A stretch of DNA of 64,000 nt from Serinicoccus sediminis (GCF_004153545.1 NZ_SDVA01000003.1:62001-126000); one strand, 5' to 3'. Counted from the stretch's first letter, positions 45,921-59,347 are shown. The notes: generated by a model from the sequence alone, not told the origin. Program-made: numbers and translations.

Positions 45921-47150
45921 ATGTCTGTGCCCCCACCTGCCCGCGTCTACCTCGACCACGCCGCGACGACCCCCGTGCTGGACGAGGTCGTCGAGGCCGT
46001 CACCCGGGAGATGCGGCAGACCGGCAACGCCAGCTCGCTGCACGACCCCGGCCGCCGCGCCCGCCGGGTCGTCGAGGAGTCGCGCGAGCAGATCGCTCAG
46101 GCGCTGGGGGTGCGGCCCTCCGAGGTCGTCCTGACCTCCGGCGGCACCGAGGCCGACAACCTCGCGGTCAAGGGCACGTATGCCGCGCGCCGCACCTCCG
46201 ACCCGGCCCGTGACCGCCTCGTCGTCGCGGCGACCGAGCACCACGCCGTCCTCGACCCGGTCGAGCACCTCGTCACCCACCAGGGGGCGCGGGTGACGTG
46301 GGTGGAGCCCGACGCCGACGGGCTCGTCACGCCGGACGCCCTGGCCGCCGCGCTCGAGGCGGACGGCGGCCAAGGCACCGCGGCGCTCGTCAGCGTCATG
46401 TGGGCCAACAACGAGGTCGGCACGGTCGCCCCGGTGCCCGCCCTCGCCGCGCTGGCCAGGGAGCACGGCGTCCCGTTCCACTCCGACGCCGTCCAGGCGC
46501 TCGGGCAGGTGCCGCTCGACCTCTCCCAGGTCGACCTGGGCGTGGTCACCGGCCACAAGGTCGGCGGGCCGCTCGGGGTGGGGGTGCTCACCGCCGGCCG
46601 CGACCAGGCACCCGTGCCGCTCACCCACGGCGGGGGACAGGAGCGCGGCCTGCGCTCCGGCACGCTCGACACCCCGGCGATCGCCGGCCTGGCCGTCGCG
46701 GTCACCCACGCGGTCCGGCACCAGGCCGAGCACGCGGCATACCTGGCCGGGCTGCGGGACGCGCTCATCACCGGCGCGCTCGCGCTCGACCCCGGCATCA
46801 CCGTCTCGGGGCCGTGGACCCCCGGCGACACCACCGGCCGCCTCGCGGGCAACGTCCACCTGCGGGTCGCCGACTGCGAGGGCGACTCGCTGCTCTACCT
46901 GCTGGACGCGGCGGGCGTCGCCTGCTCGACCGGGTCCGCCTGCCAGGCCGGGGTGCCCCGGCCCAGCCACGTGCTGCTCGCCATGGGGGTGCCCGAGGAG
47001 GAGGCCGCCGGGGCGCTGCGGCTGACCCTCGGCCACGGCTCCACCCAGGCCGACGTCGACGCCGTCCTCGCCGCGCTGCCACCCGCCCTCGAGCGCGCCC
47101 GCCGCGCCCACGCCGCGGCCTCGGGCTCGCGGACGCGCAGGACCGCCTGA
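45921..47150 (+). CDS. Cysteine desulfurase (IscS/NifS class V aminotransferase)
   Basis: PLP enzyme that releases sulfur from cysteine as a protein persulfide. 409 residues. [18 protein letters not shown] at the N-terminus, [17 protein letters not shown] lysine Lys213 in [15 protein letters not shown], and the persulfide cysteine Cys335 in [13 protein letters not shown]. The stop overlaps the start of mnmA (TGATG), so this enzyme most likely supplies sulfur for tRNA thiolation, with Fe-S cluster assembly as a second possibility. Confidence 0.95.
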   Translation: MSVPPPARVYLDHAATTPVLDEVVEAVTREMRQTGNASSLHDPGRRARRVVEESREQIAQALGVRPSEVVLTSGGTEADNLAVKGTYAARRTSDPARDRLVVAATEHHAVLDPVEHLVTHQGARVTWVEPDADGLVTPDALAAALEADGGQGTAALVSVMWANNEVGTVAPVPALAALAREHGVPFHSDAVQALGQVPLDLSQVDLGVVTGHKVGGPLGVGVLTAGRDQAPVPLTHGGGQERGLRSGTLDTPAIAGLAVAVTHAVRHQAEHAAYLAGLRDALITGALALDPGITVSGPWTPGDTTGRLAGNVHLRVADCEGDSLLYLLDAAGVACSTGSACQAGVPRPSHVLLAMGVPEEEAAGALRLTLGHGSTQADVDAVLAALPPALERARRAHAAASGSRTRRTA

Positions 47151-48268
47151 TGCGCGTCGTCGCCGCGATGAGCGGCGGGGTCGACTCGGCGGTCGCCGCC
47201 GCGCGGATGCTCGACGCCGGCCACGAGGTCGTCGGGGTCCACCTGGCGCTCGCCCAGTCGGCGGCCACCCTGCGCGAGTCGGCGCGCGGCTGCTGCACCC
47301 TCGAGGACGCCGGTGACGCCCGCCGCGTCGCCGACCGGCTCGGCATCCCGTTCTACGTCTGGGACATGGCCGAGCGGTTCCGGGAGGACGTCGTCGAGGA
47401 CTTCGCCGCCGAGTACGCCGCCGGCCGCACCCCCAACCCGTGCCTGCGCTGCAACGAGAAGATCAAGTTCGCCGCGCTGCTGGACAAGGCGCTCGCGCTC
47501 GGCTTCGACGCCGTCGCAACCGGCCACTACGCGCAGGTCGAGGAGGTCACCGACGCCGGGGCGCCCGGCGGGGTGCGGCGCGAGCTGCACCGGGCGGTCG
47601 ACCCGGCCAAGGACCAGTCCTACGTGCTCGGGGTGCTCGACGCCGACCAGCTCGCCCGCAGCTTCTTCCCGCTCGGCGACACCACCAAGCCGCAGATCCG
47701 CGAGGAGGCCCGCGAGCGGGGCTTCTCCGTCGCGAAGAAGCCGGACAGCCACGACATCTGCTTCATCGCCGACGGCGACACCCGCGGCTACCTCGCGAAG
47801 CGCCTCGGCACGGCCCCCGGCCCGATCGTCGACAGCGACGGCGAGGTCGTCGGCGAGCACGGCGGAGCGCACGGCTACACGGTGGGGCAGCGCCGGGGCC
47901 TCGGGCTGAAGGTCCCCGCCGCCGACGGGCGGCCGCGCTACGTCGTGTCCACCGACACCCGCTCCAACACCGTCGTGGTCGGCCCGGAGGAGCTGCTCGG
48001 GGTCGACGTCGTCGAGGGTGACCACCTGCGCTGGTGCGGCCCCGCACCGGCCGGCGAGGTGGCCCTGGGCGCGCAGATCCGGGCGCACGGCCGGGAGTAC
48101 CCGGCCCGGGTGGACGTCCACGCGGACGGGGCCGACGGCACCCCCGAGCGGGTGACGGTGCGGCTCGCCGAGCGGGTCCGGGGGGTCGCCCCCGGCCAGT
48201 CGGTCGTGCTCTACGACGGCACGCGCGTCGTCGGGTCGGCCACCATCGCCTCCACCGGTCGGGCCTGA
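47150..48268 (+). CDS. mnmA: tRNA-specific 2-thiouridylase
   Basis: Thiolates the wobble uridine of tRNA Lys, Glu and Gln. 372 residues. The PP-loop [16 protein letters not shown] is at residues 6-21, the catalytic cysteines are Cys98 ([14 protein letters not shown]) and Cys204 ([17 protein letters not shown]), and [12 protein letters not shown] is in the C-terminal part. Overlaps the desulfurase gene by one base of the stop codon, a direct functional pairing of sulfur donor and acceptor. A 14-bp direct repeat follows in the short gap before the next gene. Confidence 0.97.
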   Translation: MRVVAAMSGGVDSAVAAARMLDAGHEVVGVHLALAQSAATLRESARGCCTLEDAGDARRVADRLGIPFYVWDMAERFREDVVEDFAAEYAAGRTPNPCLRCNEKIKFAALLDKALALGFDAVATGHYAQVEEVTDAGAPGGVRRELHRAVDPAKDQSYVLGVLDADQLARSFFPLGDTTKPQIREEARERGFSVAKKPDSHDICFIADGDTRGYLAKRLGTAPGPIVDSDGEVVGEHGGAHGYTVGQRRGLGLKVPAADGRPRYVVSTDTRSNTVVVGPEELLGVDVVEGDHLRWCGPAPAGEVALGAQIRAHGREYPARVDVHADGADGTPERVTVRLAERVRGVAPGQSVVLYDGTRVVGSATIASTGRA

Positions 48269-48308
48269 GCCGCCACCTCCTCAGCGCCACCGCCTCAGCG
48301 CCACCGCC

Positions 48309-48314
48309 TACAGT
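48309..48314 (+). promoter_or_regulatory. Leaderless -10 (TACAGT)
   Basis: TACAGT, 6 nt, GTG at 48321. Preceded by two 14-bp direct repeats, CCTCAGCGCCACCG (48279-48306). An earlier GTG at 48315 is ruled less likely by the spacing. Confidence 0.55.
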
Positions 48315-48320
48315 GTGCGC

Positions 48321-49307
48321 GTGGTGGACGTCAGCGGTATCGGATCATGGCCGGGCGCCGACGTGCGCGAGGCGCTGCGGGTGGTGTGCGGCGAGCTCGC
48401 GTCCGGTGCGCCCGACGGGGTACGGGGCGTCCCGTACCTGCCCGAGCTCCCCGCCCGCGGACCGGGGGCCGACCTGGTCGGTCGCGCGGCGCACCTGCTC
48501 GTCGACCTGCCGGTGGACCTGCAGCCGCAGGGCTGGCGCCTGGTGGACCGGCCCGGTCGGGACGCCGAGCGCGCCTCGTCGCTGCTGGCCCAGGACCTCG
48601 ACGAGCTCGCCGAGGCCCTCGACGGCTACGCCGGACCGCTCAAGGTGCAGGTCGCCGGCCCGTGGACCCTGGCCGCCTCGCTGTGGCGCCCGCTCGGCGA
48701 CCGGGTGCTGGACGACCCCGGCGCCACCCGCGACGTGGTGGCCTCGCTCACCGAGGGGGTGGCGGCCTACCTGGGGCGGGTGCAGCGCCTCGTCCCGGGT
48801 GCCGAGCTGCTCCTGCAGGTGGACGAGCCGTCGCTCACCGCCGTGCTGCTCGGGAGGATCCGGTCCGAGTCGGGCTACCGGGTCCTGCGCACGCCGGAGC
48901 GCGGTGAGGCGGTGACCGCGCTGCGGCAGGTGCTCGACCAGCCCGCGGCGCAGGTATGCGGTGTCCACACCTGCGCCGGCGACCCGCCGGTGGACGTGGT
49001 CGCCGAGGCGGGGGCGGGGATCCTCGCGCTGGACCTCGCGCAGGTCGGGCGGGGGAGGTTCGAGCAGGTCGCGGCGGCGGTCGAGGACGGCCGCCGGCTC
49101 TGGGCGGGACTCGACCCGGCCGCAGCAGACCCCCTCGAGCCGCTGCTGCGGCGGTGGCACGAGGCCGGGCTCCCGGTCGCCGCGCTCGCCGATGTCGGCC
49201 TCACGCCGGCCTGCGGGCTGGCGTCCGCGAGCCCTGCCGAGGCGGTGCGGACGACGCGCCGCCTCTCCCAGGTCGCGTCCAGGCTCGCCGAGACGGCTGT
49301 CGCCTAG
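48321..49307 (+). CDS. MetE-like (cobalamin-independent methionine synthase) family protein
   Basis: 328 residues, a single UROD/MetE-type TIM barrel corresponding to the C-terminal catalytic half of MetE. It begins SGIGSWPGADVREALRVV. Zinc ligands are suggested by VCGVHTCAGD (His and Cys) and a late LTPACGLAS (Cys), with QVDEPSLTAVL giving the conserved Asp-Glu. Short homologues like this are common in actinobacteria next to mnmA and ligA, as here. Methyltransferase activity on a thiol is likely; the true acceptor is not established. Confidence 0.8.
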   Translation: MVDVSGIGSWPGADVREALRVVCGELASGAPDGVRGVPYLPELPARGPGADLVGRAAHLLVDLPVDLQPQGWRLVDRPGRDAERASSLLAQDLDELAEALDGYAGPLKVQVAGPWTLAASLWRPLGDRVLDDPGATRDVVASLTEGVAAYLGRVQRLVPGAELLLQVDEPSLTAVLLGRIRSESGYRVLRTPERGEAVTALRQVLDQPAAQVCGVHTCAGDPPVDVVAEAGAGILALDLAQVGRGRFEQVAAAVEDGRRLWAGLDPAAADPLEPLLRRWHEAGLPVAALADVGLTPACGLASASPAEAVRTTRRLSQVASRLAETAVA

Positions 49308-49323
49308 GTCACTCCTGCCCCGT

Positions 49324-49329
49324 TAGGGT
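49324..49329 (+). promoter_or_regulatory. Putative promoter -10 (TAGGGT)
   Basis: TAGGGT 45 bases upstream of the ATG at 49375, giving a leader of about 39 bases with GGAAGGGGAG as ribosome site. Confidence 0.45.
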
Positions 49330-49374
49330 GTGCGGCGTCACGCGTGCGTCCGGCACGCCCATGGAAGGGGAGAC

Positions 49375-49965
49375 ATGTCGCAGAACCCGGGTCACGAGGA
49401 CCCTCATCACGACCCGAACGCACCGCAGCACGAGGGCGGCTACGAGGCTGCGCCGAGCTACGACGCCCACGGCGGCGCCCCGGCGGGCGCCGTCGCCACG
49501 CCGCAGCCGGTAGGCCTGGCGGAGAAGCTCATGTACGCCGGGGGCGTGGTCTCGCTCGTCACCGGCATCGTGGGCTTCTTCGAGAGCGAGGACAGCATCC
49601 GCGACCGGCTGTCGCAGGCCTCGGAGGCGATGGGCGGGTCGATGACCCCGGAGATGATCGACCAGCAGGTGGCCTTGACCCCCATCAGTGCCCTGGTCAC
49701 CGGACTGATCGCCGCGGTGCTGTGGTTCCTCATCGGTCGCTTCTGCGGCAAGGGCAAGGGATGGGCGCGCATCGTCGCGACGGTCCTGGCCGTTCTCAAC
49801 CTCATCAGCTTCGTGTTCGGGCTGCTCGGCAGCAGCATCATTCCTGGTGCCAGTGGCGGGACGTTCGTGCTGCTGCTGAACGCCGTCTCCGCCATCATCG
49901 CCGCGGCCGTCCTGTTCTTCCTGTGGAAGAAGGAGTCGACCGCCTACTTCAAGGCCACCCGCTGA
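49375..49965 (+). CDS. Small membrane protein of unknown function
   Basis: 196 residues. The first 45 are His/Pro/Gly/Asp rich and disordered (starting MSQNPGHEDPHHDP), followed by four membrane helices (about 53-70, 100-118, 127-147, 155-175) separated by an acidic loop. The layout resembles DUF4064/DUF4190-like integral membrane proteins, but I do not assign a family. Good Shine-Dalgarno GGAAGGGGAG. No neighbouring gene gives a functional hint. Confidence 0.7.
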   Translation: MSQNPGHEDPHHDPNAPQHEGGYEAAPSYDAHGGAPAGAVATPQPVGLAEKLMYAGGVVSLVTGIVGFFESEDSIRDRLSQASEAMGGSMTPEMIDQQVALTPISALVTGLIAAVLWFLIGRFCGKGKGWARIVATVLAVLNLISFVFGLLGSSIIPGASGGTFVLLLNAVSAIIAAAVLFFLWKKESTAYFKATR

Positions 49966-52224
<2,259 letters not shown>

Positions 52225-52248
52225 GCGGGTAGGACAGGACCCGGTTGG

Positions 52249-53706
52249 TCAGGCGGGTGACCGCGGGTCTGTCGCCGGGGCGGTGCTCGCGCGGTCGGCC
52301 CCGGGCCGGGCGGGCCCGGGCCGCAGGCCGAACCAGCTGATGACCCCGCCGCCGGCCAGCAGCGCGGTGCAGACGAGCATCGCCCAGCGGTAGCCACCGG
52401 TGAAGGCCACCGGGTCCGCGTAGTCGTCGCCCGACAGGCCCACCAGCGCCGGGAGGGCGGCCACCGCGAGCAGGGACCCGGTGCGCGCGACGGCGTTGTT
52501 GATGCCGCTGGCGAGGCCGGCATACCGGTCCGCGACGGCCGCGAGCACCGCCGCGGTGAGCGGCGAGACCAGCAGCGCAAGGCCGAGGGCGAAGACGACC
52601 ATGCCGGGCAGCACCCCGCCCCAGCCGGTGTCCCGCCCGATCCCCACCATGAGCAGGGTGCCCACGGCGCAGACGAGCGGGCCGACCGTCATGGGGATCC
52701 GTGGTCCGATGCGGTCGGCCAGCGCGGCGGCCCGGGTCGAGAGCAGCAGCAGCGCGATGGTCACCGGCAGCCCGGCCAGCCCGGAGGCGGTCGCCGACCA
52801 TCCGGAGGTCACCTGCAGCTGGATGACCACGAAGAGCATGACCACGCCGAGCGCGCCGTAGACCAGCAGGGTCATGCCGTTGGCCGCCGAGAAGACGCGG
52901 GACCCGAAGAGGTGCAGCGGCACCAGCGGGTGCGCCGCGCGCCGGCTCCAAACCAGGAATCCGGCGGCCGCGACCCCGGTCACCACCCAGGCCAGCACCA
53001 GGGCCCACGTCGCGGCCTCCGAGGCCGTGGTCAGCGCCCAGGTCGAGGCGCCCAGGGTGACGACGACGAGCGCCGCGCCGACGAGGTCGAACCGGCCGGT
53101 GGACTCGGCGTCCCTGCTCTCCGGCGCCGACCAGGCGGTCAGCGCGATGACGCCCAGGCAGAGCGGGATGTTGATGGCGAAGATCCACCGCCAGCTCGTG
53201 GTGTCGACGATGGCGCCGCCGAGCAGCGGCCCGATCGCCGCCGCGATGCCGGAGACCCCGGCCCAGGTGCCGATGGCGGGGGCGCGGTCACCGGGGGCGT
53301 AGCTGGCCTGGATGAGGGCCAGCGCCCCCGGCGTGAGCAGCGCGGCCCCGACGCCCTGCACGATCCGGGCCGCGATGAGCTGCCCGGGGTCCTGCGCGAG
53401 CGCGCACAGGCCGGACGCCACGAGGAACCACGCCATCCCGACGAGGTAGACGCGGCGTCGCCCGATCCGGTCCCCGAGGGCCCCGGCCACCAGCACCAGC
53501 GAGGCCAGCGAGAGCAGGTAGCCCCCGATGACCCACTGCAGCTGCGGCAGCGAGGCACCCAGGTCCTCACCGATGGTGCGCAGCGCCACGTTGACGATGG
53601 ACCCGTCGAGGATGGCGACCCCCGAGCCCAGCGTCACCGCCGCGAGCATCGTCCGCCCCTTGGGCGAGCGACGGTCCAGGTATCCCTCCTGCGGGCGAGT
53701 GGTCAC
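52249..53706 (-). CDS. MFS transporter, DHA2 drug-exporter type
   Basis: 485 residues with about 14 membrane helices, the DHA2 (EmrB/QacA) plan. Motifs: VAILDGSIVNVALRTIGEDLG in helix 1, motif A GALGDRIGRRRVYLVG, and motif C-like GIAAAIGPLLGGAIVDTTSWRWIF in helix 5. It exports drugs or metabolites using the proton gradient; the substrate is unknown. The GTG start at 53706 is set by a TACGCT -10 exactly 6 nt upstream. Converges with ligA (24-base gap) and is divergent from the glutaredoxin gene. No regulator gene is adjacent. Confidence 0.92.
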   Translation of the reverse strand: MTTRPQEGYLDRRSPKGRTMLAAVTLGSGVAILDGSIVNVALRTIGEDLGASLPQLQWVIGGYLLSLASLVLVAGALGDRIGRRRVYLVGMAWFLVASGLCALAQDPGQLIAARIVQGVGAALLTPGALALIQASYAPGDRAPAIGTWAGVSGIAAAIGPLLGGAIVDTTSWRWIFAINIPLCLGVIALTAWSAPESRDAESTGRFDLVGAALVVVTLGASTWALTTASEAATWALVLAWVVTGVAAAGFLVWSRRAAHPLVPLHLFGSRVFSAANGMTLLVYGALGVVMLFVVIQLQVTSGWSATASGLAGLPVTIALLLLSTRAAALADRIGPRIPMTVGPLVCAVGTLLMVGIGRDTGWGGVLPGMVVFALGLALLVSPLTAAVLAAVADRYAGLASGINNAVARTGSLLAVAALPALVGLSGDDYADPVAFTGGYRWAMLVCTALLAGGGVISWFGLRPGPARPGADRASTAPATDPRSPA

Positions 53707-53712
53707 CGCTCC

Positions 53713-53718
53713 AGCGTA
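53713..53718 (-). promoter_or_regulatory. Leaderless -10 (TACGCT) for the MFS gene
   Basis: TACGCT on the minus strand, 6 nt before the GTG at 53706. Confidence 0.55.
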
Positions 53719-53777
53719 GGCCCTGCGCGGACCGGATCTCCGTCCTCCGAGGGAAGCGGCCGGGCCGGGACCGGGGG

Positions 53778-53783
53778 CACCAT
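53778..53783 (+). promoter_or_regulatory. Leaderless -10 (CACCAT) for the glutaredoxin gene
   Basis: CACCAT, 6 nt, ATG at 53790. Weaker match, same spacing. Confidence 0.4.
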
Positions 53784-53789
53784 AGCGGT

Positions 53790-54230
53790 ATGAGGTCACG
53801 GTGGTGGTGGGCAGCGCTCGTGGTGGTCCTGGGTCTGGTCGTCGTGGACCTCGGTCTCGACGGGCGTCCGGGGTGGGCGGTCGGTTACGGTGTCCTGGCG
53901 CTCGGTATCGCCTGGTGGACCTCTCCCTGGCGTGGCCGCCGGGGCGGATCCACCCAGCAGGAGGTCGCAGCGATGGCTCAGGACGACCCGCGACGAGACG
54001 TCGTCATCTACTGGCGTCCGGGGTGCGGCTTCTGCGCCATGCTCAAGACCCGGCTGGGCGGGCTCAAGGACCGGGCGACCTGGGTCAACATCTGGGAGGA
54101 CGAGGACGCCGCGGCGTTCGTCCGCAGCGTGAACGACGGCAACGAGACCGTCCCGACCGTGGTGATGGACGGCATCCCCGTCACCAACCCGAACCCGGGC
54201 CGGGTCAAAGAGCGGCTCGCTCGCGGGTGA
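53790..54230 (+). CDS. Membrane-anchored mycoredoxin-like glutaredoxin
   Basis: 146 residues. Two short membrane helices at the N-terminus (about 5-22 and 26-43) precede a glutaredoxin domain (about 68-146), with active site IYWRPGCGFCAML and the cis-Pro TVPTVVMDG. Mycoredoxins use such a CxxC site to reduce mycothiol mixed disulfides and are usually soluble. The membrane anchor is an addition. With both helix ends inside, the redox domain would be cytoplasmic. Monocistronic, ended by a hairpin that begins at the stop codon. Confidence 0.85.
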   Translation: MRSRWWWAALVVVLGLVVVDLGLDGRPGWAVGYGVLALGIAWWTSPWRGRRGGSTQQEVAAMAQDDPRRDVVIYWRPGCGFCAMLKTRLGGLKDRATWVNIWEDEDAAAFVRSVNDGNETVPTVVMDGIPVTNPNPGRVKERLARG

Positions 54231-54274
54231 GGCCCCGCGGGGGTCGGCCACGGGCCTGCTGCTCGCGGGGCCTC
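54229..54274 (+). terminator. Hairpin terminator after the glutaredoxin gene
   Basis: 11-bp stem GAGGCCCCGCG/CGCGGGGCCTC with a 24-base loop. The left arm overlaps the stop codon, and GTTCTG follows the stem. Confidence 0.7.
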
Positions 54275-54291
54275 GTTCTGCAGGAATAGTC

Positions 54292-54310
54292 CGGGCGTCG
54301 GGATGGTTGA
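54292..54310. repeat. Single copy of the dispersed repeat core
   Basis: CCGGGCGTCGGGATGGTTG resembles the first unit of the 15-kb array (ACCGGGCGTCGTGAATGGTTG) with two differences. It lies upstream of the flavin reductase gene. Confidence 0.5.
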
Positions 54311-54318
54311 CGCGTCAC

Positions 54319-54876
54319 ATGAACGGTGCCACCACCCATCCCTCGATCCTCGTCCTCGTCGGCAGCCTGCGCCCCGGCTCGACCAACCGTCGCCTCGCCG
54401 AGGCGGCCCTGGACGCCCTCCCCGAGGGGGTGCACGGCGAGATCAGCAGCCTGCTGCCGTCGCTGCCGCACTACGACCAGGACCTCGACACCGACAGCCC
54501 GCCCGAGGTCGTGCGCGCCTTCCGCGACCAGGTGGCCGCGGCCGACGCGCTGGTCGTGGCCACCCCCGAGTTCAACGGGTCGCTGCCCGGGGTGCTCAAG
54601 AACGCCATCGACTGGGCCTCCCGCCCCCGCGGCGCCGCGGCGCTGGCCGGCAAGCCGGTGGCCGTGCTCGGCGCCTCAGCCTCGCCGAAGGCGGCGCAGT
54701 GGGCCCGCGAGGACGCGGTCCGCGTGCTGCGGGTGGCCGGGGCCCGGCCGATCGAGCAGACGGTCGGCCTGGCGTCCGCCCCCGCGGCGCTGGAGGGCGG
54801 CGACCTGGGCGACGACGTCCGCCGGCAGGTGGCGGAGCTCATGGGCCGGCTGGTGCGCGAGCCGCTGGCCGCCTGA
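54319..54876 (+). CDS. NADPH-dependent FMN reductase family protein
   Basis: 185 residues, flavodoxin-like fold. The FMN phosphate loop is VLVGSLRPGSTNRRLAEAAL near the N-terminus, and the family motif TPEFNGSLPGVLKNAIDWASRP is intact. Members reduce quinones, azo dyes, chromate or FMN with NADPH. The start is uncertain: the ATG at 54319 fits the family length, and a TTG four codons earlier is open, but no convincing Shine-Dalgarno or -10 was seen for either. Placed between the glutaredoxin and gatC, possibly as part of a redox defence pair with the former. Confidence 0.88.
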   Translation: MNGATTHPSILVLVGSLRPGSTNRRLAEAALDALPEGVHGEISSLLPSLPHYDQDLDTDSPPEVVRAFRDQVAAADALVVATPEFNGSLPGVLKNAIDWASRPRGAAALAGKPVAVLGASASPKAAQWAREDAVRVLRVAGARPIEQTVGLASAPAALEGGDLGDDVRRQVAELMGRLVREPLAA

Positions 54877-54914
54877 GGCCCGGGCGGGGCGTCGGCGGGT
54901 CGTCAGGGGCGACC

Positions 54915-54920
54915 TAGACT
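54915..54920 (+). promoter_or_regulatory. Leaderless -10 (TAGACT) for gatCAB
   Basis: TAGACT, 6 nt, ATG at 54927. Confidence 0.6.
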
Positions 54921-54926
54921 GGCGGC

Positions 54927-55223
54927 ATGTCCAACCTCTCGCGCGAGGACGTCGCGCACGTCGCCATGCTGGCCCGGATCCAGCTCGAGGACGCCGAGCT
55001 CGACCGGCTCGCCGCCCAGCTCGACCAGATCGTCGACTGGGTGGGTCAGGTCGGCGAGGTCGCCTCGGCCGACGTGCCGCCCATGTCCCACCCGATGCCC
55101 CTGGCCAACGTCACCCGCCCGGACGAGGTGCGCGACAGCCTGACCGTGGAGCAGGCCCTGGCCAACGCGCCGCAGGCGCAGGACGACCGCTTCGCGGTGC
55201 CTCGCATCCTGGACGAGGAGTGA
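54927..55223 (+). CDS. gatC: Glutamyl-tRNA(Gln) amidotransferase subunit C
   Basis: Small subunit that stabilises GatA-GatB. 98 residues. [21 protein letters not shown] and the late [11 protein letters not shown] are diagnostic. First gene of gatCAB, with a leaderless promoter. gatA starts one base after the stop. Confidence 0.97.
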   Translation: MSNLSREDVAHVAMLARIQLEDAELDRLAAQLDQIVDWVGQVGEVASADVPPMSHPMPLANVTRPDEVRDSLTVEQALANAPQAQDDRFAVPRILDEE

Positions 55224-55224
55224 G

Positions 55225-56781
55225 ATGAGCGACCCCACGACCCACGCCGCGTCCGGTGCGGGGGCGGCCGACGCCGACCTCACCCGGCTCACCGCCGTCG
55301 AGATGGCCGACCGCCTCGCCGCCGGCGCCCTCACCTCGGTCGAGCTCACCCAGGCGCACCTGGACCGCATCGAGCGGATCGACCCGACCCTCAACGCCTT
55401 CCTCCTCGTCGACGCCGAGGGTGCCCTGGCGACGGCCCGCGAGGTCGACGCCGCCCGGGCCGCGGGCGAGCAGCTGCCGCGCCTGGCCGGGGTGCCGGTC
55501 GCGGTCAAGGACATCGCCTGCACCCAGGGCCTGACGACGACCGCGGGCAGCCGCATGCTCGAGGACTTCGTGCCGCCCTACGACGCGACGGTCGTCGCCC
55601 GCATCCGGCAGGCTCGCATGCCCATCCTGGGCAAGACCAACATGGACGAGTTCGCCATGGGCTCCTCCACCGAGCACTCCGCCTTCGGGCCGACCCGCAA
55701 CCCGTGGGACCTCGACCGGATCCCGGGCGGGTCCGGCGGCGGCAGCAGCGCGGCGGTCGCGGCATACCTCGCGCCGCTGGCGATCGGCTCCGACACCGGC
55801 GGCTCGATCCGGCAGCCGGCCGCGGTCACCGGCACCGTCGGCACCAAGCCGACGTACGGCGCGGTGAGCCGCTACGGCATCATCGCGCTCGCCTCCAGCC
55901 TCGACCAGATCGGGCCCTGCGCCCGCACCGTCGCGGACGCGGCCCTGCTGCACGAGGTCATCGCCGGGCACGACCCGATGGACTCCACCTCGGTCGACGC
56001 GCCGGTGCCGGACGTCGTCGGCGCCGCCGGCACGACCGACCTGAGCGGTCTGCGGGTCGGCGTCGTGCGCGAGATCAGCGGCTCCGACCAGGGGTTCCAG
56101 CCCGGCGTGCAGGCCCGCTTCGACGAGGCGCTGGACGCCCTGCGCGACCTCGGCGCCGAGATCACCGAGGTCTCCTGCCCCCACTTCGCCTACGCGATGG
56201 CGGCCTACTACCTCATCCTCCCCTCCGAGGCGAGCAGCAACCTGGCGCGCTACGACGCGATGCGCTACGGCCGGCGGGTCACCCCCGACGGCAGCCCGAG
56301 CGCCGAGCAGGTCATGGGCGCCTCCCGGGACGCCGGCTTCGGCGACGAGGTGAAGCGGCGCATCATCCTGGGCACCTACGCGCTGTCCAGCGGCTACTAC
56401 GACGCCTACTACGGGCAGGCGCAGAAGGTCCGCACCCTCATCGCCCGCGACTTCGAGGCGGCGTTCGAGCAGGTGGACGTGCTCGTCAGCCCGACCGCTC
56501 CGACCACCGCGTTCCGCATCGGCGACAAGACCGAGGACCCGATGGCGATGTACCTCAACGACATCGCGACCATCCCCGCCAACCTGGCCGGGGTCCCCGG
56601 CATGTCGGTGCCCTCCGGCACCGCCGACGAGGACGGTCTCCCCGCGGGGCTGCAGATCCTGGCCCCCGCGATGCAGGACCAGCGCCTGTATGCCGTGGGC
56701 GCGGCCCTGGAGGCCCGCCTGCGCGAGCGCCAGGGCGGCTACGTCATCGAGCAGGCTCCCGAGATCGAGGTGAGGGCATGA
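55225..56781 (+). CDS. gatA: Glutamyl-tRNA(Gln) amidotransferase subunit A
   Basis: Glutaminase of the amidase-signature family. It releases ammonia that GatB uses to convert Glu-tRNA(Gln), and often Asp-tRNA(Asn), to the amide form. 518 residues. The Ser-cis-Ser-Lys triad is visible: Lys95 in [14 protein letters not shown], the Gly/Ser-rich [12 protein letters not shown], and nucleophile Ser194 in [13 protein letters not shown]. Its stop overlaps the gatB start (ATGA). Presence of the complex implies that the cell lacks, or does not depend on, a glutaminyl-tRNA synthetase. Confidence 0.97.
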   Translation: MSDPTTHAASGAGAADADLTRLTAVEMADRLAAGALTSVELTQAHLDRIERIDPTLNAFLLVDAEGALATAREVDAARAAGEQLPRLAGVPVAVKDIACTQGLTTTAGSRMLEDFVPPYDATVVARIRQARMPILGKTNMDEFAMGSSTEHSAFGPTRNPWDLDRIPGGSGGGSSAAVAAYLAPLAIGSDTGGSIRQPAAVTGTVGTKPTYGAVSRYGIIALASSLDQIGPCARTVADAALLHEVIAGHDPMDSTSVDAPVPDVVGAAGTTDLSGLRVGVVREISGSDQGFQPGVQARFDEALDALRDLGAEITEVSCPHFAYAMAAYYLILPSEASSNLARYDAMRYGRRVTPDGSPSAEQVMGASRDAGFGDEVKRRIILGTYALSSGYYDAYYGQAQKVRTLIARDFEAAFEQVDVLVSPTAPTTAFRIGDKTEDPMAMYLNDIATIPANLAGVPGMSVPSGTADEDGLPAGLQILAPAMQDQRLYAVGAALEARLRERQGGYVIEQAPEIEVRA

Positions 56782-58340
56782 GCACCCGGACCAGTGCCGG
56801 TCCCGACCGGACCGTCCCCTACGACGACCTGCTGACCCGCTACGAGCCGGTGCTGGGGCTGGAGGTGCACGTCGAGCTGGGCACCGCGACCAAGATGTTC
56901 TGCGGCTGCGCCACCGGCTTCGGGGCCGAGCCCAACACCCAGACGTGCCCGGTCTGCCTCGGGCTGCCCGGGGCGCTGCCCGTCGTCAACCGCACCGCGG
57001 TCGAGTCGGCGATCCGCATCGGCCTCGCCCTGAACTGCGGGATCGCCGAGTGGTGCCGGTTCGCCCGGAAGAACTACTTCTACCCGGACATGCCGAAGAA
57101 CTTCCAGACCAGCCAGTACGACGAGCCGATCGCCGTCGACGGCTGGCTGGACGTCGAGGTGCCGCCCCGGGAGGGCGTCGACGAGGAGCCGTTCACCTAC
57201 CGCGTCGAGATCGAGCGGGCGCACATGGAGGAGGACACGGGCAAGTCGACCCATGTGGGCGGCTCGACCGGCCGCATCCACGGCGCCTCCCACAGCCTGG
57301 TCGACTACAACCGCGCCGGCATCCCGCTCATCGAGATCGTCACCAAGCCGCTCACCGGCGCGGGGGAGCGTGCGCCCGAGGTGGCCCGCGCCTACGTCGG
57401 CGCGCTGCGCGACCTGCTGCGCGCCCTGGACGTCTCGGACGTCAAGATGGAGCAGGGCTCGCTGCGCTGCGACGCCAACGTCTCGCTCATGCCGACCGGC
57501 GCGGAGCGCTTCGGCACCCGCACCGAGACCAAGAACGTCAACAGCCTGCGCTCGGTCGAGCGCGCGGTGCGCTACGAGATGACCCGGCACGCCGCGGTCC
57601 TCGACGCCGGGGAGTCGATCCTGCAGGAGACCCGGCACTGGCACGAGGACACCGGGATCACCACCTCGGGCCGGCCCAAGTCGGATGCCGACGACTACCG
57701 CTACTTCCCCGAGCCCGACCTCGTGCCGGTCGCCCCCACCCGCGAGGACGTCGAGCGGCTGCGGGCCACGTTGCCCGAGAACCCCGCGGAGCGGCGCCGC
57801 CGGCTCCAGGAGGAGTGGGGCTACTCCGACCTGGAGATGCGCGACGTCGTCAACGCCGGGGCGGTCGAGGTCATCGAGGCGACCGTCGCGGTCGGCGCCT
57901 CGCCGGCCGCCGCCCGCAAGTGGTGGATGGGCGAGCTGGCCCGCCGGGCCAAGACCGCCGGTGAGGACGGCAGCGCGGTCGGACTGCTCGACCTCGGGGT
58001 CACCCCGGCGCACGTCGCCGAGCTGGACGACCTGGTCACCAGCGGCCGGCTCAACGACTCGATGGCGCGGCAGACGCTGGACGGCGTGCTGGCCGGCGAG
58101 GGCAGCCCCACCGAGGTCGCCGACGCCCGCGGGCTCGAGCTGGTCCAGGACGACGGCGCGCTGCAGGCGGCGGTCGACGAGGTCCTCGCGGAGAACCCCG
58201 ATGTCGTCGAGAAGATCCGCGGCGGGAAGGTGCAGGCCGTCGGGGCCCTCATCGGCCAGGTGATGAAGAAGATGCGCGGCCAGGCCGACGCCGGCCGGGC
58301 ACGCCAGCTCATCCTGGACACCCTCGGCGTGCAGGGCTGA
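56778..58340 (+). CDS. gatB: Aspartyl/glutamyl-tRNA amidotransferase subunit B
   Basis: Kinase and amidotransferase subunit that activates the tRNA-bound acid with ATP. 520 residues. [20 protein letters not shown] at the N-terminus, zinc ligands CGCATGFG and CPVCLGLPG, the [19 protein letters not shown] signature, the helical domain and the YqeY-like tail. The start overlaps gatA. The next gene begins 8 bases after the stop and is probably read from the same transcript. Confidence 0.98.
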   Translation: MSTRTSAGPDRTVPYDDLLTRYEPVLGLEVHVELGTATKMFCGCATGFGAEPNTQTCPVCLGLPGALPVVNRTAVESAIRIGLALNCGIAEWCRFARKNYFYPDMPKNFQTSQYDEPIAVDGWLDVEVPPREGVDEEPFTYRVEIERAHMEEDTGKSTHVGGSTGRIHGASHSLVDYNRAGIPLIEIVTKPLTGAGERAPEVARAYVGALRDLLRALDVSDVKMEQGSLRCDANVSLMPTGAERFGTRTETKNVNSLRSVERAVRYEMTRHAAVLDAGESILQETRHWHEDTGITTSGRPKSDADDYRYFPEPDLVPVAPTREDVERLRATLPENPAERRRRLQEEWGYSDLEMRDVVNAGAVEVIEATVAVGASPAAARKWWMGELARRAKTAGEDGSAVGLLDLGVTPAHVAELDDLVTSGRLNDSMARQTLDGVLAGEGSPTEVADARGLELVQDDGALQAAVDEVLAENPDVVEKIRGGKVQAVGALIGQVMKKMRGQADAGRARQLILDTLGVQG

Positions 58341-58348
58341 CCCCCGGT

Positions 58349-59347
<999 letters not shown>

